A DNA stretch of 45,166 nt from Flavobacterium sp. (lineage in GTDB: Bacteria; Bacteroidota; Bacteroidia; Flavobacteriales; Flavobacteriaceae), in NCBI RefSeq assembly GCF_027482425.1, contig NZ_JAIXWA010000051.1:1-45166 (forward strand). The letters are read 5' to 3'. The notes under the pieces are model-generated. The model saw only the letters and a program-made list of their open reading frames with translations, did no database searches and had not been told where the DNA came from. Below, in pieces: positions 1-7,806 of this stretch; within the stretch, counting starts at the first letter, position 1; every line of letters starts with the position of its first letter. The position numbers and the translations under genes were made by a program.

Positions 1-99
1 GAATTGACGTTGATTAAGTAGAAAAGTTTTGTTTAGTTTAAATGTTTATTAGGTGTAATAGTGTAACGGAATATTGATTGATACGTTCATTTTCAAATT
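1..99. repeat. 99-bp direct repeat, copy 1
   Basis: Bases 1-99 recur without a mismatch at 245-343, a period of 244 bp; the first difference is g at 100 versus a at 344. The copy begins at the window edge, so the repeat may extend further left. No credible gene lies in it. Confidence 0.95.
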
Positions 100-116
100 G
101 GCAAATTTTCAAATTG

Positions 117-150
117 GCTCATTGACACATTGACACATTGACACATTGAT
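117..150. repeat. 8-bp tandem repeat (attgacac)3
   Basis: Three perfect copies of attgacac (121-144) and a partial fourth follow copy 1 of the 99-bp repeat. It is preceded by a short stretch alternating caaattttcaaattgg. Simple low-complexity spacer DNA; no spacers or conserved palindromes that would suggest CRISPR. Confidence 0.9.
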
Positions 151-244
151 TATATGTATCACAAGGTTTTTTTACCGCAAAGACGCAAAGTAAGCGCAAT
201 GTTCGCGAAGTTTTTAAGAACACTAAGTCGCTACGCTTGGCAAA
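151..244. repeat. CGCAAAG-containing intergenic module
   Basis: The stretch carries repeated short words of the type cgcaaag (ccgcaaagacgcaaag, then gcgcaa and cgcgaag) between the two copies of the 99-bp repeat. I remember similar CGCAAAG modules scattered in Flavobacterium intergenic regions; that is recollection and was not searched here. No open reading frame or obvious RNA fold supports a gene. Confidence 0.5.
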
Positions 245-343
245 GAATTGACGTTGATTAAGTAGAAAAGTTTTGTTTAGTTTAAATGTTTATTAGGTGT
301 AATAGTGTAACGGAATATTGATTGATACGTTCATTTTCAAATT
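245..343. repeat. 99-bp direct repeat, copy 2
   Basis: Identical to bases 1-99. With the intervening 145 bp it forms a 244-bp period, as expected from a tandem duplication whose second unit ends early. It is followed by another 8-mer array, of a related but different sequence from that after copy 1. Confidence 0.95.
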
Positions 344-360
344 AACTCATTTTCAAATTG

Positions 361-383
361 ACTCATTGACTCATTGACTCATT
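361..383. repeat. 8-bp tandem repeat (actcattg)3 reaching a stop codon
   Basis: Two full copies and a 7-base copy of actcattg. The last copy supplies the TGA stop (379-381 on the minus strand) of the CIA30-like gene. Confidence 0.85.
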
Positions 384-915
384 CCACAGCAATCCAATCG
401 ATAAGCAAGGTGAAATCTTCTTCCTGTTTGTTGGCAATGAGGAAACTGATTTGGGCGATGCGGTCAAAATTAAAGTTAGGCATGGCCAACATACGCCCTC
501 GGAATTGGGGGTAAAAGTCGTTGAGGGGCAAGCGAATTTCCTGCCATTGGCCGTTGGTGCGAAAAGGCTGCACATACGATTCGGGTTGGTTTCGGGTTCC
601 TTTAAGACGAAACTCATACCGCTTGCCATCGCCCTTGAGACGAAGAACGATATGGGTTTGGTTGGGGGTAAGGGATTGAGCGGTGTCCCATTGTACTGAA
701 GCAAAACCGCCGTTGTAGGCAAGGGAAACCTGTCCCGAAAATTCACCATGCCCTTCGGGAGTGAGACGAATAGTACTGCTAGAAATTCCGCCCATAACAC
801 CATCGTTAACAATGCGCCATTCCCGCAGGTTAGTTTCGGAGGAAAAAGTAAAAATCTTCTTTTGAGGTCCTTCGTGGGTAAGGCAAAGAACGAGCAGAAG
901 GCTAATGTATTTCAT
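379..915 (-). CDS. CIA30 family secreted protein
   Basis: A 178-residue protein that begins with a short hydrophobic leader (residues 1-14), so it is probably exported. Residues 33-47 contain the WRIVNDGVMGGISSS block, the hallmark of the CIA30 (NADH:ubiquinone oxidoreductase intermediate-associated protein 30) beta-sandwich family. Bacterial members are often annotated only by this family name; the eukaryotic role in complex I assembly should not be transferred. The length fits a single-domain member. The gene stands alone, diverging from the methyltransferase at 1153, and its stop codon lies inside the 8-bp repeat array at 361-383. A TACCTTCG sequence on the minus strand at 997-1004 could be its -7 box, one base off consensus, but it would leave a leader of about 75 nt. 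Substrate or ligand unknown. Confidence 0.8.
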   Translation of the reverse strand: MKYISLLLVLCLTHEGPQKKIFTFSSETNLREWRIVNDGVMGGISSSTIRLTPEGHGEFSGQVSLAYNGGFASVQWDTAQSLTPNQTHIVLRLKGDGKRYEFRLKGTRNQPESYVQPFRTNGQWQEIRLPLNDFYPQFRGRMLAMPNFNFDRIAQISFLIANKQEEDFTLLIDWIAVE

Positions 916-1128
916 GGGGTGCCATTTTTATGAAAAAGAAAGAGTACAAACAACCCTTTGAGGCTACTCCCTGGTTTTTTTGAACTTCTTTCCGTTCGAA
1001 GGTACGAAGATTTTTAGTCGTGAATCATAGAGCCTCTAAGAAAGTTAATTTAAAACTTATAAATCAATCTTTATGCATCCCATATAGCACAACCAAATAC
1101 TAAATAAACCAATTCCACCTCAAATTCG

Positions 1129-1136
1129 TACTTTTG
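1129..1136 (+). promoter_or_regulatory. Bacteroidota -7 box TACTTTTG
   Basis: Exact match to TAnnTTTG 16 bases before the ATG of the O-methyltransferase at 1153. Confidence 0.65.
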
Positions 1137-1152
1137 CCAAAAAAATTACCGC

Positions 1153-1794
1153 ATGCATTTCATCTCCGAAGATCTAGAGCATTATGTTGAACAACATTCG
1201 CAAGACGAACCCGAATTGCTGGTGCGACTTTTTCGGGAAACGCACCAAAAGGTATTGCAACCGCGCATGCTGAGTGGGCATTTTCAGGGTCGGGTGTTGA
1301 GTATGCTGTCAAAAATCATTCGCCCTAAACACATTCTCGAAATTGGAACGTATACCGGGTATGCCGCTTTGTGTTTGGCGGAAGGATTGGCACCTGAAGG
1401 AACTTTGGACACCATTGATATCAAAGAGGAATTGGTGGGTATTCAACAAAAATATTTCTCCCTTTCACCTTGGAAAAATCAAATCACGGCGCACTTAGGA
1501 GATGCCCTAGAAGTAATTCCAACGATGGATAAAAAATTTGACTTGGTCTTCATCGACGCCGATAAAGAAAACTATATCAGGTATTTCCACCTTATTGTAC
1601 CGATGATGAATCCGGGTGGGATTATCTTGTCGGATAATGTATTGTGGAGCGGCAAAGTGCTAGAGGAACTGGATCCCCGCGATACGAGTACAAAGGTTCT
1701 TTTGGAATACAATGCGTTGTTGAAAAATGACCCGCGTGTGGAAACAGTCTTGCTTCCTATCCGCGATGGCTTGACGGTGAGTCGGGTGCTGTAA
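1153..1794 (+). CDS. class I SAM-dependent O-methyltransferase
   Basis: A 213-residue cytosolic enzyme of the catechol/caffeoyl-CoA O-methyltransferase family, which moves a methyl group from S-adenosylmethionine to a hydroxyl, usually with a divalent metal. Motif I (LEIGTYTGYAA, about 62-72) binds SAM; FIDADKENY (133-141) holds the metal-binding and catalytic aspartates; DNVLWSGKV (161-169) is the third conserved block. Length matches bacterial stand-alone members. Expressed alone from the TACTTTTG promoter. Its stop codon abuts, with no gap, the stop of the convergent PAP2 gene at 1795. The physiological acceptor cannot be told from sequence. Confidence 0.9.
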   Translation: MHFISEDLEHYVEQHSQDEPELLVRLFRETHQKVLQPRMLSGHFQGRVLSMLSKIIRPKHILEIGTYTGYAALCLAEGLAPEGTLDTIDIKEELVGIQQKYFSLSPWKNQITAHLGDALEVIPTMDKKFDLVFIDADKENYIRYFHLIVPMMNPGGIILSDNVLWSGKVLEELDPRDTSTKVLLEYNALLKNDPRVETVLLPIRDGLTVSRVL

Positions 1795-2349
1795 TTAGTG
1801 TTTTAAAACGAACTTGCGAAACAACCGATAGGTTCCGTAGCCATAAACTGCCCCAAAAAAGTACCCCGTCAAAATATCCCCCGGGTAATGTAAGCCCAAA
1901 TAAATGCGACTGTAGGCAAAAATCAAAGGGAACAAAAACAATAAGGCCGCATACTTGTAATAGAGTCGCAATACTAAAAACACCACCACTGTTGTGGCCA
2001 TCGAATTGGTGGCATGTCCCGAGTAAAAACTGAAAGAGTGGCTGTGTTTGACCACGCGAATCAAACCTTCAAGTGCTGGCTCATTGCAGGGCCGCAAGCG
2101 CATAAAATAATTTTTAAACAAATTGGCTGATTGGTCGGTCACCACCAACAACACGGCCATAAAAAGGAGTAGATACAAAAAAGAAACCCGTCCCAATTTG
2201 CGGTACACCACATAAAAAACCAGGATAAAAAAGGGCGTCCAATGGAGTTGTTTGGTCATAAACAACCAATAGGGATCAAAGGGTTTGGACCCTAAGTTGT
2301 TCAGCCAAACAAACAGCTGTTGGTCCCAAGAAATTAATCGGGCTAGCAT
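1795..2349 (-). CDS. PAP2 superfamily membrane phosphatase
   Basis: A 184-residue integral membrane protein with about five or six hydrophobic helices. It carries the three PAP2 catalytic signatures: K79-x6-R86-P87, the S110-G111-H112 block, and S147-R148-x5-H154-x3-D158. Such enzymes dephosphorylate lipid phosphates such as undecaprenyl pyrophosphate, phosphatidate or phosphatidylglycerol phosphate at the outer face of the inner membrane. Undecaprenyl-pyrophosphate recycling or lipid A modification are both plausible; sequence alone does not decide. Its ATG overlaps the TAA of the upstream tatA gene by one base (TAATG on the minus strand), so the two are very likely cotranscribed and translationally coupled. 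Confidence 0.88.
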   Translation of the reverse strand: MLARLISWDQQLFVWLNNLGSKPFDPYWLFMTKQLHWTPFFILVFYVVYRKLGRVSFLYLLLFMAVLLVVTDQSANLFKNYFMRLRPCNEPALEGLIRVVKHSHSFSFYSGHATNSMATTVVVFLVLRLYYKYAALLFLFPLIFAYSRIYLGLHYPGDILTGYFFGAVYGYGTYRLFRKFVLKH

Positions 2350-2711
2350 TAGCGTTTTCTTTTTATCGGCCCCGTGAGTGATTCGATATCTTCCTCTATC
2401 GCTTTAACAGGATTAAGAGGGTCATCGAGCAACGCATTTTCATTCAAATCAATGATTCCGCCGGGAGCCACACTTTCCTTTACCTCCTCTACTTCACGGG
2501 TAAACGAATCGGTTAAGGTGCTCATAGACTTGGTAAGGTCTTCGGTTTGGGCGCTTTTTTGAATTTCGTATTTGATTTCATTGGTTGTACTCTTCAAATT
2601 GGCCATAAACTTCCCAAACGTGCGTGCAAATTCGGGAATCTTATCGGTTCCGAAGAGCATCAAGGCGATGAAAATAATAAAGAGCAATTCTCCTCCCCCA
2701 ATTCCAAACAT
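2349..2711 (-). CDS. tatA: twin-arginine translocase subunit TatA/TatB family
   Basis: A 120-residue protein with an N-terminal membrane helix (about 5-21), a short hinge around FGTDKIPEFARTFGK, and an amphipathic helix with a charged tail. This is the TatA/B/E architecture. Subunits of this family oligomerise with TatC to carry folded proteins across the inner membrane. The tail is longer than in a typical 60-90-residue TatA and includes an acidic C-terminal part, so a TatB-like role is possible; in many Bacteroidota one annotated TatA/TatE-type protein fills this place. First gene of a two-gene minus-strand unit with PAP2. A TACCTTTG box lies 22 bp upstream. Confidence 0.88.
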   Translation of the reverse strand: MFGIGGGELLFIIFIALMLFGTDKIPEFARTFGKFMANLKSTTNEIKYEIQKSAQTEDLTKSMSTLTDSFTREVEEVKESVAPGGIIDLNENALLDDPLNPVKAIEEDIESLTGPIKRKR

Positions 2712-2732
2712 AGTCCTGTGTTTTTAACGACC

Positions 2733-2740
2733 CAAAGGTA
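2733..2740 (-). promoter_or_regulatory. -7 box TACCTTTG for tatA-PAP2
   Basis: Exact TAnnTTTG match on the minus strand, about 22 bp upstream of the tatA ATG. It lies only 10 bp past the M1 peptidase stop codon, so the -33 region overlaps that gene's end. Confidence 0.65.
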
Positions 2741-2749
2741 CGAAGTTCT

Positions 2750-4996
2750 TTAATCAAATTTGGATTTCTCCGCTTGTTTTGGCCACACATTGTTTTGGGT
2801 GTCGATGTCGGCCGTTTCTTCTTTAGGGTCCACCGTAATCTTTGTAATGGCTTTGTTCGTTGCAAACGTACGGCTCACCTCTTTGTCGTTCATACGCCAA
2901 ATTTGTGCCGGGAAACGGTGCATTTCGGTGGTACCGTCTTCAAACGTAAGTTCGACCAACAACGGCATCACCAATCCGCCGGGCTTGTCAAAAGTGACTT
3001 GGTAAAAGTACTTTGGCGACTTTAAGGTTGCGCGCTCTTCGGCGGTAAAACGTTCATTGAGATAGGTGTCCAAAGCTTGATAGTCTTTAATCACAAAAGG
3101 TTTATTGAGTTCGGGTTTGTAATCGGCCGAACCTTCTTCGATCATATAGACCATCGGACCCATAGGAGCATTGCGGCGGCGACGGTTTTTGAGAAACTCT
3201 TCCACTTCTTTGGAGGGTTCGTTACTCACAAAATATTTTTTCACTTCTTTGATACCAATATTATTGTAATCGGTCGTAAAGAACCAACCGCGCCAAAACC
3301 AATCCAAGTCAACCGCCGAAGCATCTTCCATCGTACGGAAAAAATCTTCTGGCGTAGGGTGTTTGAATTTCCAACGGTTGGCATACACTTTAAACGCATA
3401 ATCAAACAACTCGCGTCCCATAATGGTTTCGCGCAATATGTTCAATCCACATGCGGGTTTCCCATAGGCATTGTTCCCAAATTGACGGATGCTTTCGGAG
3501 TTGGACATGATCGGCTCGAGGTTTTTTTGGTCGCCACTCATGTACGGTACAATATTTTTGGCAGGACCTCGGGTTGCGGGAAACTTCGGATCCCATTCGA
3601 TCAAGGCCATATACTCCATAAACGAGTTTAACCCTTCGTCCATCCAAGTCCATTGGCGTTCATCTGAATTCACAATCATGGGAAAATAGTTGTGCCCCAC
3701 CTCATGAACGATGACCGAGATCATTCCGTTTTTCACGCGATCGGTATATTTCCCATCAGGATCGGGACGCCCCCAGTTCCAACAAATCATTGGATACTCC
3801 ATCCCTTGGTCTTGGGCATGCACCGAAATGGCTTTGGGGTATGGGTAATCAAAGGTGTGGGCCGAATAACTTTTTAAGGTGTGGGCCACTACGCGTGTGG
3901 AATAGTCCCCCCACAACGGATTTCCTTCCTTGGGATACAGGGAAATAGCCATCGCTGTTTTACCCGCTAACTGCACCGCCATGGCGTCGTAAATGAATTT
4001 TCGGGAGGTAGAAAAAGCAAAGTCGCGAACGTTTAATGCTTTAAACTTCCATGTTTTTTTTGCCTCAGAAAACCCTTTTTCCGCCGCGATTGCTTCGTCT
4101 TGCGTGACTACGATTACGGGTTTGTCAAATGTTTTTTCGGCCAAGGCATAACGCTCGAGTTGGGCTTTGGTAAATACCTCTTTCCGGTTGAGCAAATCAC
4201 CAGTCGCTTCAAGAATATGATCGGCAGGTACGGTAATTTCTACGTCAAAGTTCCCAAAGGGCAAGGTAAACTCCCCAGACCCCCAGAATTGCTGGTTTTG
4301 CCACCCCTCTACATCATTGTACACCGCCATTCGAGGGTAAAACTGAGCGATGATGTACACATTATTTCCATCGGCATCAAAATGCTCATAGCCTGAACGA
4401 CCGCCGTCGAGCAAATAGTTGTTAACGTTATACCACCATTTAAGGTGAAGCTCCACTTTTTCGCCCTTGGCTAAAGGTTTGGGCAATTCCACGCGCATCA
4501 TCGTTTGGTTGATGGTATAGGGCATCGGATTCCCTTTGGCGTCGTTGACATATTCGATACGGAATCCCCCATCGAAACGCTCTTCCAAGTATTTACGGGA
4601 AAATTGCTTCACGCCCATGGCGGGTTCGGTACGATCGCCATTTTGCAGGGGAGACAAGGAGGTACGTGACTGCTGATTTTGGTCTAGTTGCAACCAAAGG
4701 TAGTCGAGGGCCTCACGGGCATTGTTGGTATAGGTAATGGTTTCCGTACCATAGACTTTTTGGGTACGGTCGTCCAATTCGACTTTGATTTTATAATCGG
4801 CTTGCTGCTGATAATATTCAGGCCCTGGCGCCCCAGAAGCCGTACGGTACATATTGGGTGTTGCCAATAAATCGTACATCTGTTTGAATTTATCAGGATT
4901 TCGATAATTCGAATCGGGTTGGGGTTTGTCTTGGCCCCATGCCGTAAAAGTGATACCAAAAGCGAGTCCGAAAAGGGTTAGTAGTGATTTACGCAT
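2750..4996 (-). CDS. M1 family metallopeptidase (aminopeptidase N-like), exported
   Basis: A secreted zinc aminopeptidase of family M1, 748 residues from the start chosen here. HEVGH (H431, E432, H435) with the third zinc ligand E454 eighteen residues further, in WMDEGLNSF, is the M1 HExxH-x18-E site. The N-terminus MRKSLLTLFGLAFG...WGQ is a clear signal peptide. The open frame extends upstream to 5050, but a TAATTTTA promoter-like box at 5018-5025 lies inside that extension, so the ATG at 4996 (or 5002, two codons earlier) is more likely. The usual GAMEN-type substrate motif is not obvious. It probably trims peptides in the periplasm or at the surface. It follows the DUF6702 and carboxypeptidase-regulatory-like genes, an arrangement I recall from other flavobacteria. 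Confidence 0.88.
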   Translation of the reverse strand: MRKSLLTLFGLAFGITFTAWGQDKPQPDSNYRNPDKFKQMYDLLATPNMYRTASGAPGPEYYQQQADYKIKVELDDRTQKVYGTETITYTNNAREALDYLWLQLDQNQQSRTSLSPLQNGDRTEPAMGVKQFSRKYLEERFDGGFRIEYVNDAKGNPMPYTINQTMMRVELPKPLAKGEKVELHLKWWYNVNNYLLDGGRSGYEHFDADGNNVYIIAQFYPRMAVYNDVEGWQNQQFWGSGEFTLPFGNFDVEITVPADHILEATGDLLNRKEVFTKAQLERYALAEKTFDKPVIVVTQDEAIAAEKGFSEAKKTWKFKALNVRDFAFSTSRKFIYDAMAVQLAGKTAMAISLYPKEGNPLWGDYSTRVVAHTLKSYSAHTFDYPYPKAISVHAQDQGMEYPMICWNWGRPDPDGKYTDRVKNGMISVIVHEVGHNYFPMIVNSDERQWTWMDEGLNSFMEYMALIEWDPKFPATRGPAKNIVPYMSGDQKNLEPIMSNSESIRQFGNNAYGKPACGLNILRETIMGRELFDYAFKVYANRWKFKHPTPEDFFRTMEDASAVDLDWFWRGWFFTTDYNNIGIKEVKKYFVSNEPSKEVEEFLKNRRRRNAPMGPMVYMIEEGSADYKPELNKPFVIKDYQALDTYLNERFTAEERATLKSPKYFYQVTFDKPGGLVMPLLVELTFEDGTTEMHRFPAQIWRMNDKEVSRTFATNKAITKITVDPKEETADIDTQNNVWPKQAEKSKFD

Positions 4997-5017
4997 AGCC
5001 ATATATTTTTTGTGCCC

Positions 5018-5025
5018 TAAAATTA
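5018..5025 (-). promoter_or_regulatory. -7 box TAATTTTA for the M1 peptidase
   Basis: Seven of eight bases match TAnnTTTG on the minus strand. A TTG lies about 22 bp upstream, a plausible -33 element. It supports the peptidase start at 4996/5002 over the one at 5050. Confidence 0.5.
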
Positions 5026-5059
5026 CTTTTTTTTGCGAGGTTAACTGCAATAGGGCGAA

Positions 5060-5557
5060 TTATTTTAACATTCCTTTGGTGTTTTCGGCAGTGAGGAGTA
5101 GCGTTTGCTTGGTCCCGTTGTATTGAAAATGCATCATGTTTTGTTGGTCCTCAAAAAGCTCGGTAAACACCGTATTCTCGACTTCCAAGGGGGTGGCTTT
5201 TGGGACGTTGGGAATGGAGAAATAACAAACGACAACATTACCATCCAAGGCTTTACTTTTGAATTGTAAGGTCTTGGGTTGTCGACCTATAGTGAGGCGC
5301 AAATGGGCGGCAAAGTACTTTTTCAAATCGGCGACATCGGCTTCAGTTTCTTGGTCGGAAGCGAGATAATGACGCGTTTTGTACTTTTTATCCATGGCGG
5401 TATTTAAGTCGTCGGCAAAGACGCGCGCTGTAATTTCTATACGTTTTTTGGAGGCATTGTGATCTACTTGAAAGATGGCTACATAAAATTTATGCACGGA
5501 AAATCCAGTGGTCAGTATCCACAACCCTAAGCATCCGAAAAGCAAGCGTTTACTCAT
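5060..5557 (-). CDS. DUF6702 family protein
   Basis: A 165-residue protein with an N-terminal hydrophobic leader (about 1-20) followed by HKFYVAIFQVDHN, the opening I associate with the DUF6702 family of Bacteroidota. The predicted mature protein is rich in beta strands; no catalytic motif is visible. Its start overlaps the end of the upstream gene (5550-6293) by 8 bp, so the two are cotranscribed, and the M1 peptidase follows 63 bp downstream. Function unknown; the location suggests a periplasmic or outer-membrane partner of the peptidase or of the regulatory-like-domain protein. Family assignment is from memory of its sequence signature. Confidence 0.7.
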   Translation of the reverse strand: MSKRLLFGCLGLWILTTGFSVHKFYVAIFQVDHNASKKRIEITARVFADDLNTAMDKKYKTRHYLASDQETEADVADLKKYFAAHLRLTIGRQPKTLQFKSKALDGNVVVCYFSIPNVPKATPLEVENTVFTELFEDQQNMMHFQYNGTKQTLLLTAENTKGMLK

Positions 5558-6293
5558 TTTCTTTGGTTTTTAAAAATTCAACAACCAATTGCGTTAATTT
5601 GAATTGCAGACGGGTTACATTATTTGTTTTCAACAAATCGCGCACTTCGGCATTTTCGACAGCATAGTATTGAAACGCTTTGATCTGATCGGGGGGAAGG
5701 CGAAGTTTATCCGTAAAATAAACCGAATCCAATTGGACTTCCATGGCCTCAAGGGCATACTCCCGACGTTCAACCTCAAGTTCTTTTTCCAATCGTTTGG
5801 TTCGCCCTGTAATGGCGTTGATTAGTGGGTCAAGCGGCATTCCTCCTAGCGGAATCAGTAAAAATTGCCAAGGGCTAAAACGTCCCGCGGTTTCCAATCT
5901 ACGTTCGGCGGGGGTGTACTTTTTGGGTTTGTAATCGATAATCCCCATTTTTTGCGCGTCCAAGTGAATGATGTTGACCTCATCCAATTGATAAACGGCA
6001 GTCTTTAATTTGACAATCACGCGCCCTTGTTGCTGGTGTAGGGGTTCGATACGCAGGTAAAAATCTTCGTAGCCTACCGCACTAAATTTTAAGGCCTCTT
6101 GCTGTTGTACGGGAATGCTAAATTTTCCTTGGGCATCGGTAACTACGCTTACTTGCGAAACCATATTGGTCACATTGATGTTGGACAATTCATTGCGCAT
6201 TTCCGAGAGCACGATACCTTCCAACCGAAAGGGTTTGGGTTGCGCTTGAAGCAAGGTTGCCGAGAAAAAGAATAAAATCCAGACGTATCGCAT
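5550..6293 (-). CDS. carboxypeptidase-like regulatory domain protein, exported
   Basis: A 247-residue protein from the ATG at 6293; an in-frame ATG at 6317 exists, but MRYVWILFFFSATLLQAQ reads as a complete signal peptide. The first ~90 mature residues (LEGIVLSEMRNELSNINV, then VTDAQGKFSIPV) form the beta-sandwich CarboxypepD_reg-like domain common as the N-terminal part of TonB-dependent receptors in Bacteroidota. The rest has no beta-barrel and is unassigned, so this is not a truncated receptor on visible evidence. Probable role: a periplasmic or outer-membrane-associated structural domain. It heads a minus-strand unit with the DUF6702 gene. Confidence 0.75.
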   Translation of the reverse strand: MRYVWILFFFSATLLQAQPKPFRLEGIVLSEMRNELSNINVTNMVSQVSVVTDAQGKFSIPVQQQEALKFSAVGYEDFYLRIEPLHQQQGRVIVKLKTAVYQLDEVNIIHLDAQKMGIIDYKPKKYTPAERRLETAGRFSPWQFLLIPLGGMPLDPLINAITGRTKRLEKELEVERREYALEAMEVQLDSVYFTDKLRLPPDQIKAFQYYAVENAEVRDLLKTNNVTRLQFKLTQLVVEFLKTKENE

Positions 6294-6359
6294 GGGGTAA
6301 AAATACCGAAATTTCAAAGGCCTTCGGTGGTACTATGCGTCTAAATTTTTGTTAATTGT

Positions 6360-6367
6360 TACCTTTG
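6360..6367 (+). promoter_or_regulatory. -7 box TACCTTTG for pepE
   Basis: Exact TAnnTTTG match 24 bp before the pepE ATG. Confidence 0.65.
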
Positions 6368-6391
6368 CCGTTCACGTAATGGTGCTAACTC

Positions 6392-7099
6392 ATGAAAAAA
6401 ATGGTGATTGCAAGCACTTCCACTTTGCATGGAGGGGCTTATTTAGACTACCTTCTCCCGCGTTTGTCGACGCATTTTGAAGGCGTCAAAACCCTTGTGT
6501 TCATTCCTTTTGCCCGTCCGGGTGGCCTATCGCACGACGCCTACACGGCCAAGGTGCAAGAGGCTTTCGCCAAAATAGGCATTGCCGTGGTTGGGTTACA
6601 TACGTTTGCCAACCCAAAGCAAGCGGTACTGGAGGCTGAGGCCCTTTTTACCGGGGGTGGCAATACCTTTCAATTGGTTTCGCAATTGTATGCTTTGGAT
6701 TTGTGGGAGAATTTGCGTATGGCGCTAGCACAAGGCACACCGTATTTGGGGTGTAGTGCAGGAAGCAATATTACGGGTCTATCGATGCAAACGACCAATG
6801 ATATGCCAATCGTGTATCCGCCATCGTTTGAAACGTTGGGGGCTATTCCGTTTAACTTAAATCCGCATTATTTGGACCCTGATCCGAGCAGCACCCATAT
6901 GGGAGAAACGCGAGAAACCCGAATACAGGAATTTCATGTGTACAACAGCATCCCTGTATTAGGTTTGCGCGAAGGAAGTTGGTTGGAAGTGGAAGGCGAT
7001 CGTATTCGGTTGATGGGGACGTTGACGGGACGTTGGTTTACCCCAAATCAAACGCCCATGGAATTGGTACCTGGCACAGAGTGGCCGTTGGAACAATAA
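6392..7099 (+). CDS. pepE: dipeptidase E (alpha-aspartyl dipeptidase)
   Basis: A 235-residue cytosolic serine peptidase of family S51 that hydrolyses dipeptides with N-terminal aspartate. The nucleophile lies in GCSAGSN (S122); D137 in TTNDMP and H159 in NLNPHY fall at the positions expected from the Salmonella enzyme (S120, D135, H157, offset by two). The length equals that of characterised PepE. It is a single-gene unit with its own TACCTTTG promoter and a strong hairpin terminator at 7125-7150. Its job is probably the last step of peptide breakdown, in keeping with the other peptidases in the window. Confidence 0.93.
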   Translation: MKKMVIASTSTLHGGAYLDYLLPRLSTHFEGVKTLVFIPFARPGGLSHDAYTAKVQEAFAKIGIAVVGLHTFANPKQAVLEAEALFTGGGNTFQLVSQLYALDLWENLRMALAQGTPYLGCSAGSNITGLSMQTTNDMPIVYPPSFETLGAIPFNLNPHYLDPDPSSTHMGETRETRIQEFHVYNSIPVLGLREGSWLEVEGDRIRLMGTLTGRWFTPNQTPMELVPGTEWPLEQ

Positions 7100-7124
7100 T
7101 TCAAAAGTCACATATAAGCATAAA

Positions 7125-7150
7125 AAAACCTCTAGTTTCCTAGAGGTTTT
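7125..7150. terminator. terminator between pepE and tRNA-Gly
   Basis: Perfect 11-bp stem aaaacctctag/ctagaggtttt with a 4-base loop. The A- and T-rich flanks let it serve pepE on the plus strand and the tRNA on the minus strand. Confidence 0.8.
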
Positions 7151-7156
7151 GTATTT

Positions 7157-7232
<76 letters not shown>

Positions 7233-7243
7233 TTTTGTGGATG

Positions 7244-7275
7244 CAAATATAAGACGATTGTTTTTATCTGTGCAA
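7244..7275 (-). promoter_or_regulatory. promoter of tRNA-Gly
   Basis: On the minus strand TATATTTG (7244-7251) is preceded by TTG (7273-7275) with a 21-bp spacer, a good -33/-7 pair. It overlaps the 5' extension of the GNAT frame, favouring the later GNAT start. Confidence 0.65.
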
Positions 7276-7341
7276 GTTTTTTATAAAATTTTTTTGCCCG
7301 ACATTTATACTCTCAATTGCGCGAAAGCTAACAATTTTAGG

Positions 7342-7806
7342 ATGAATAATTTATCCCCTTTTCCTGCTGACACAAAATGTTCCCCTCTCTCGGCAAGTGC
7401 TGTGATTCCTATACGGCATGCGGTTTTGCGTCAGGGAAAACCGCTATCAACCTGTTTTTTTCAAGGCGATGACGATGCGGCTACCCAACACTGGGGCGCA
7501 TGGGAAAATGGACAATTAATTGGCGTTGCTTCGGTATATGCTGTTCCCCGACCCGACGCACCCAACGAACGAGAATACCAGTTACGCGGCATGGCTATTT
7601 TGCCAGAACACCAAGGGAAATCGATTGGAAAATGGCTATTAACAGCCCTGGAAAATACACTAAAATCAAACGGTGTAGAACGAATTTGGTGCAATGCTCG
7701 AACCACGGCGGTACCGTTTTACCGTCGCCTTGGTTATGCGAGCGAAGGAAACGAATTTGAAATTCCGGAGGTAGGGCCCCACTGGCGAATGGTAAAAACA
7801 CTATGA
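7342..7806 (+). CDS. GNAT family N-acetyltransferase
   Basis: A 154-residue acetyl-CoA-dependent acetyltransferase. The acetyl-CoA-binding motif A is visible as RGMAILPEHQGKSIGKWLL (Q-x-x-x-x-G form), followed by the C-terminal FYRRLGY motif B typical of GNAT proteins. The reading frame is open from 7237, but those 35 codons overlap the tRNA-Gly promoter and do not look like protein; the ATG at 7342 fits family length. The gene overlaps the next one by four bases (ATGA), so the acetyltransferase and the L,D-transpeptidase are translationally coupled. The acceptor is unknown; small-molecule amines or cell-wall sugars are possible but nothing in the sequence decides. Confidence 0.87.
   Translation: MNNLSPFPADTKCSPLSASAVIPIRHAVLRQGKPLSTCFFQGDDDAATQHWGAWENGQLIGVASVYAVPRPDAPNEREYQLRGMAILPEHQGKSIGKWLLTALENTLKSNGVERIWCNARTTAVPFYRRLGYASEGNEFEIPEVGPHWRMVKTL

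Noticed and set aside
121..150. Possible CRISPR array at the attgacac and actcattg repeats
   Set aside because: The units are 8 bp, directly adjacent, with no spacers; simple tandem repeats.
363..812. 149-codon minus-strand frame
   Set aside because: It overlaps the CIA30-like gene in another frame and lacks any recognisable domain; the CIA30 frame has a signal peptide and a clear motif.
3077..3631. 184-codon plus-strand open frame
   Set aside because: It lies wholly inside the M1 peptidase gene on the other strand, has no promoter or family motif, and is a codon-usage shadow.
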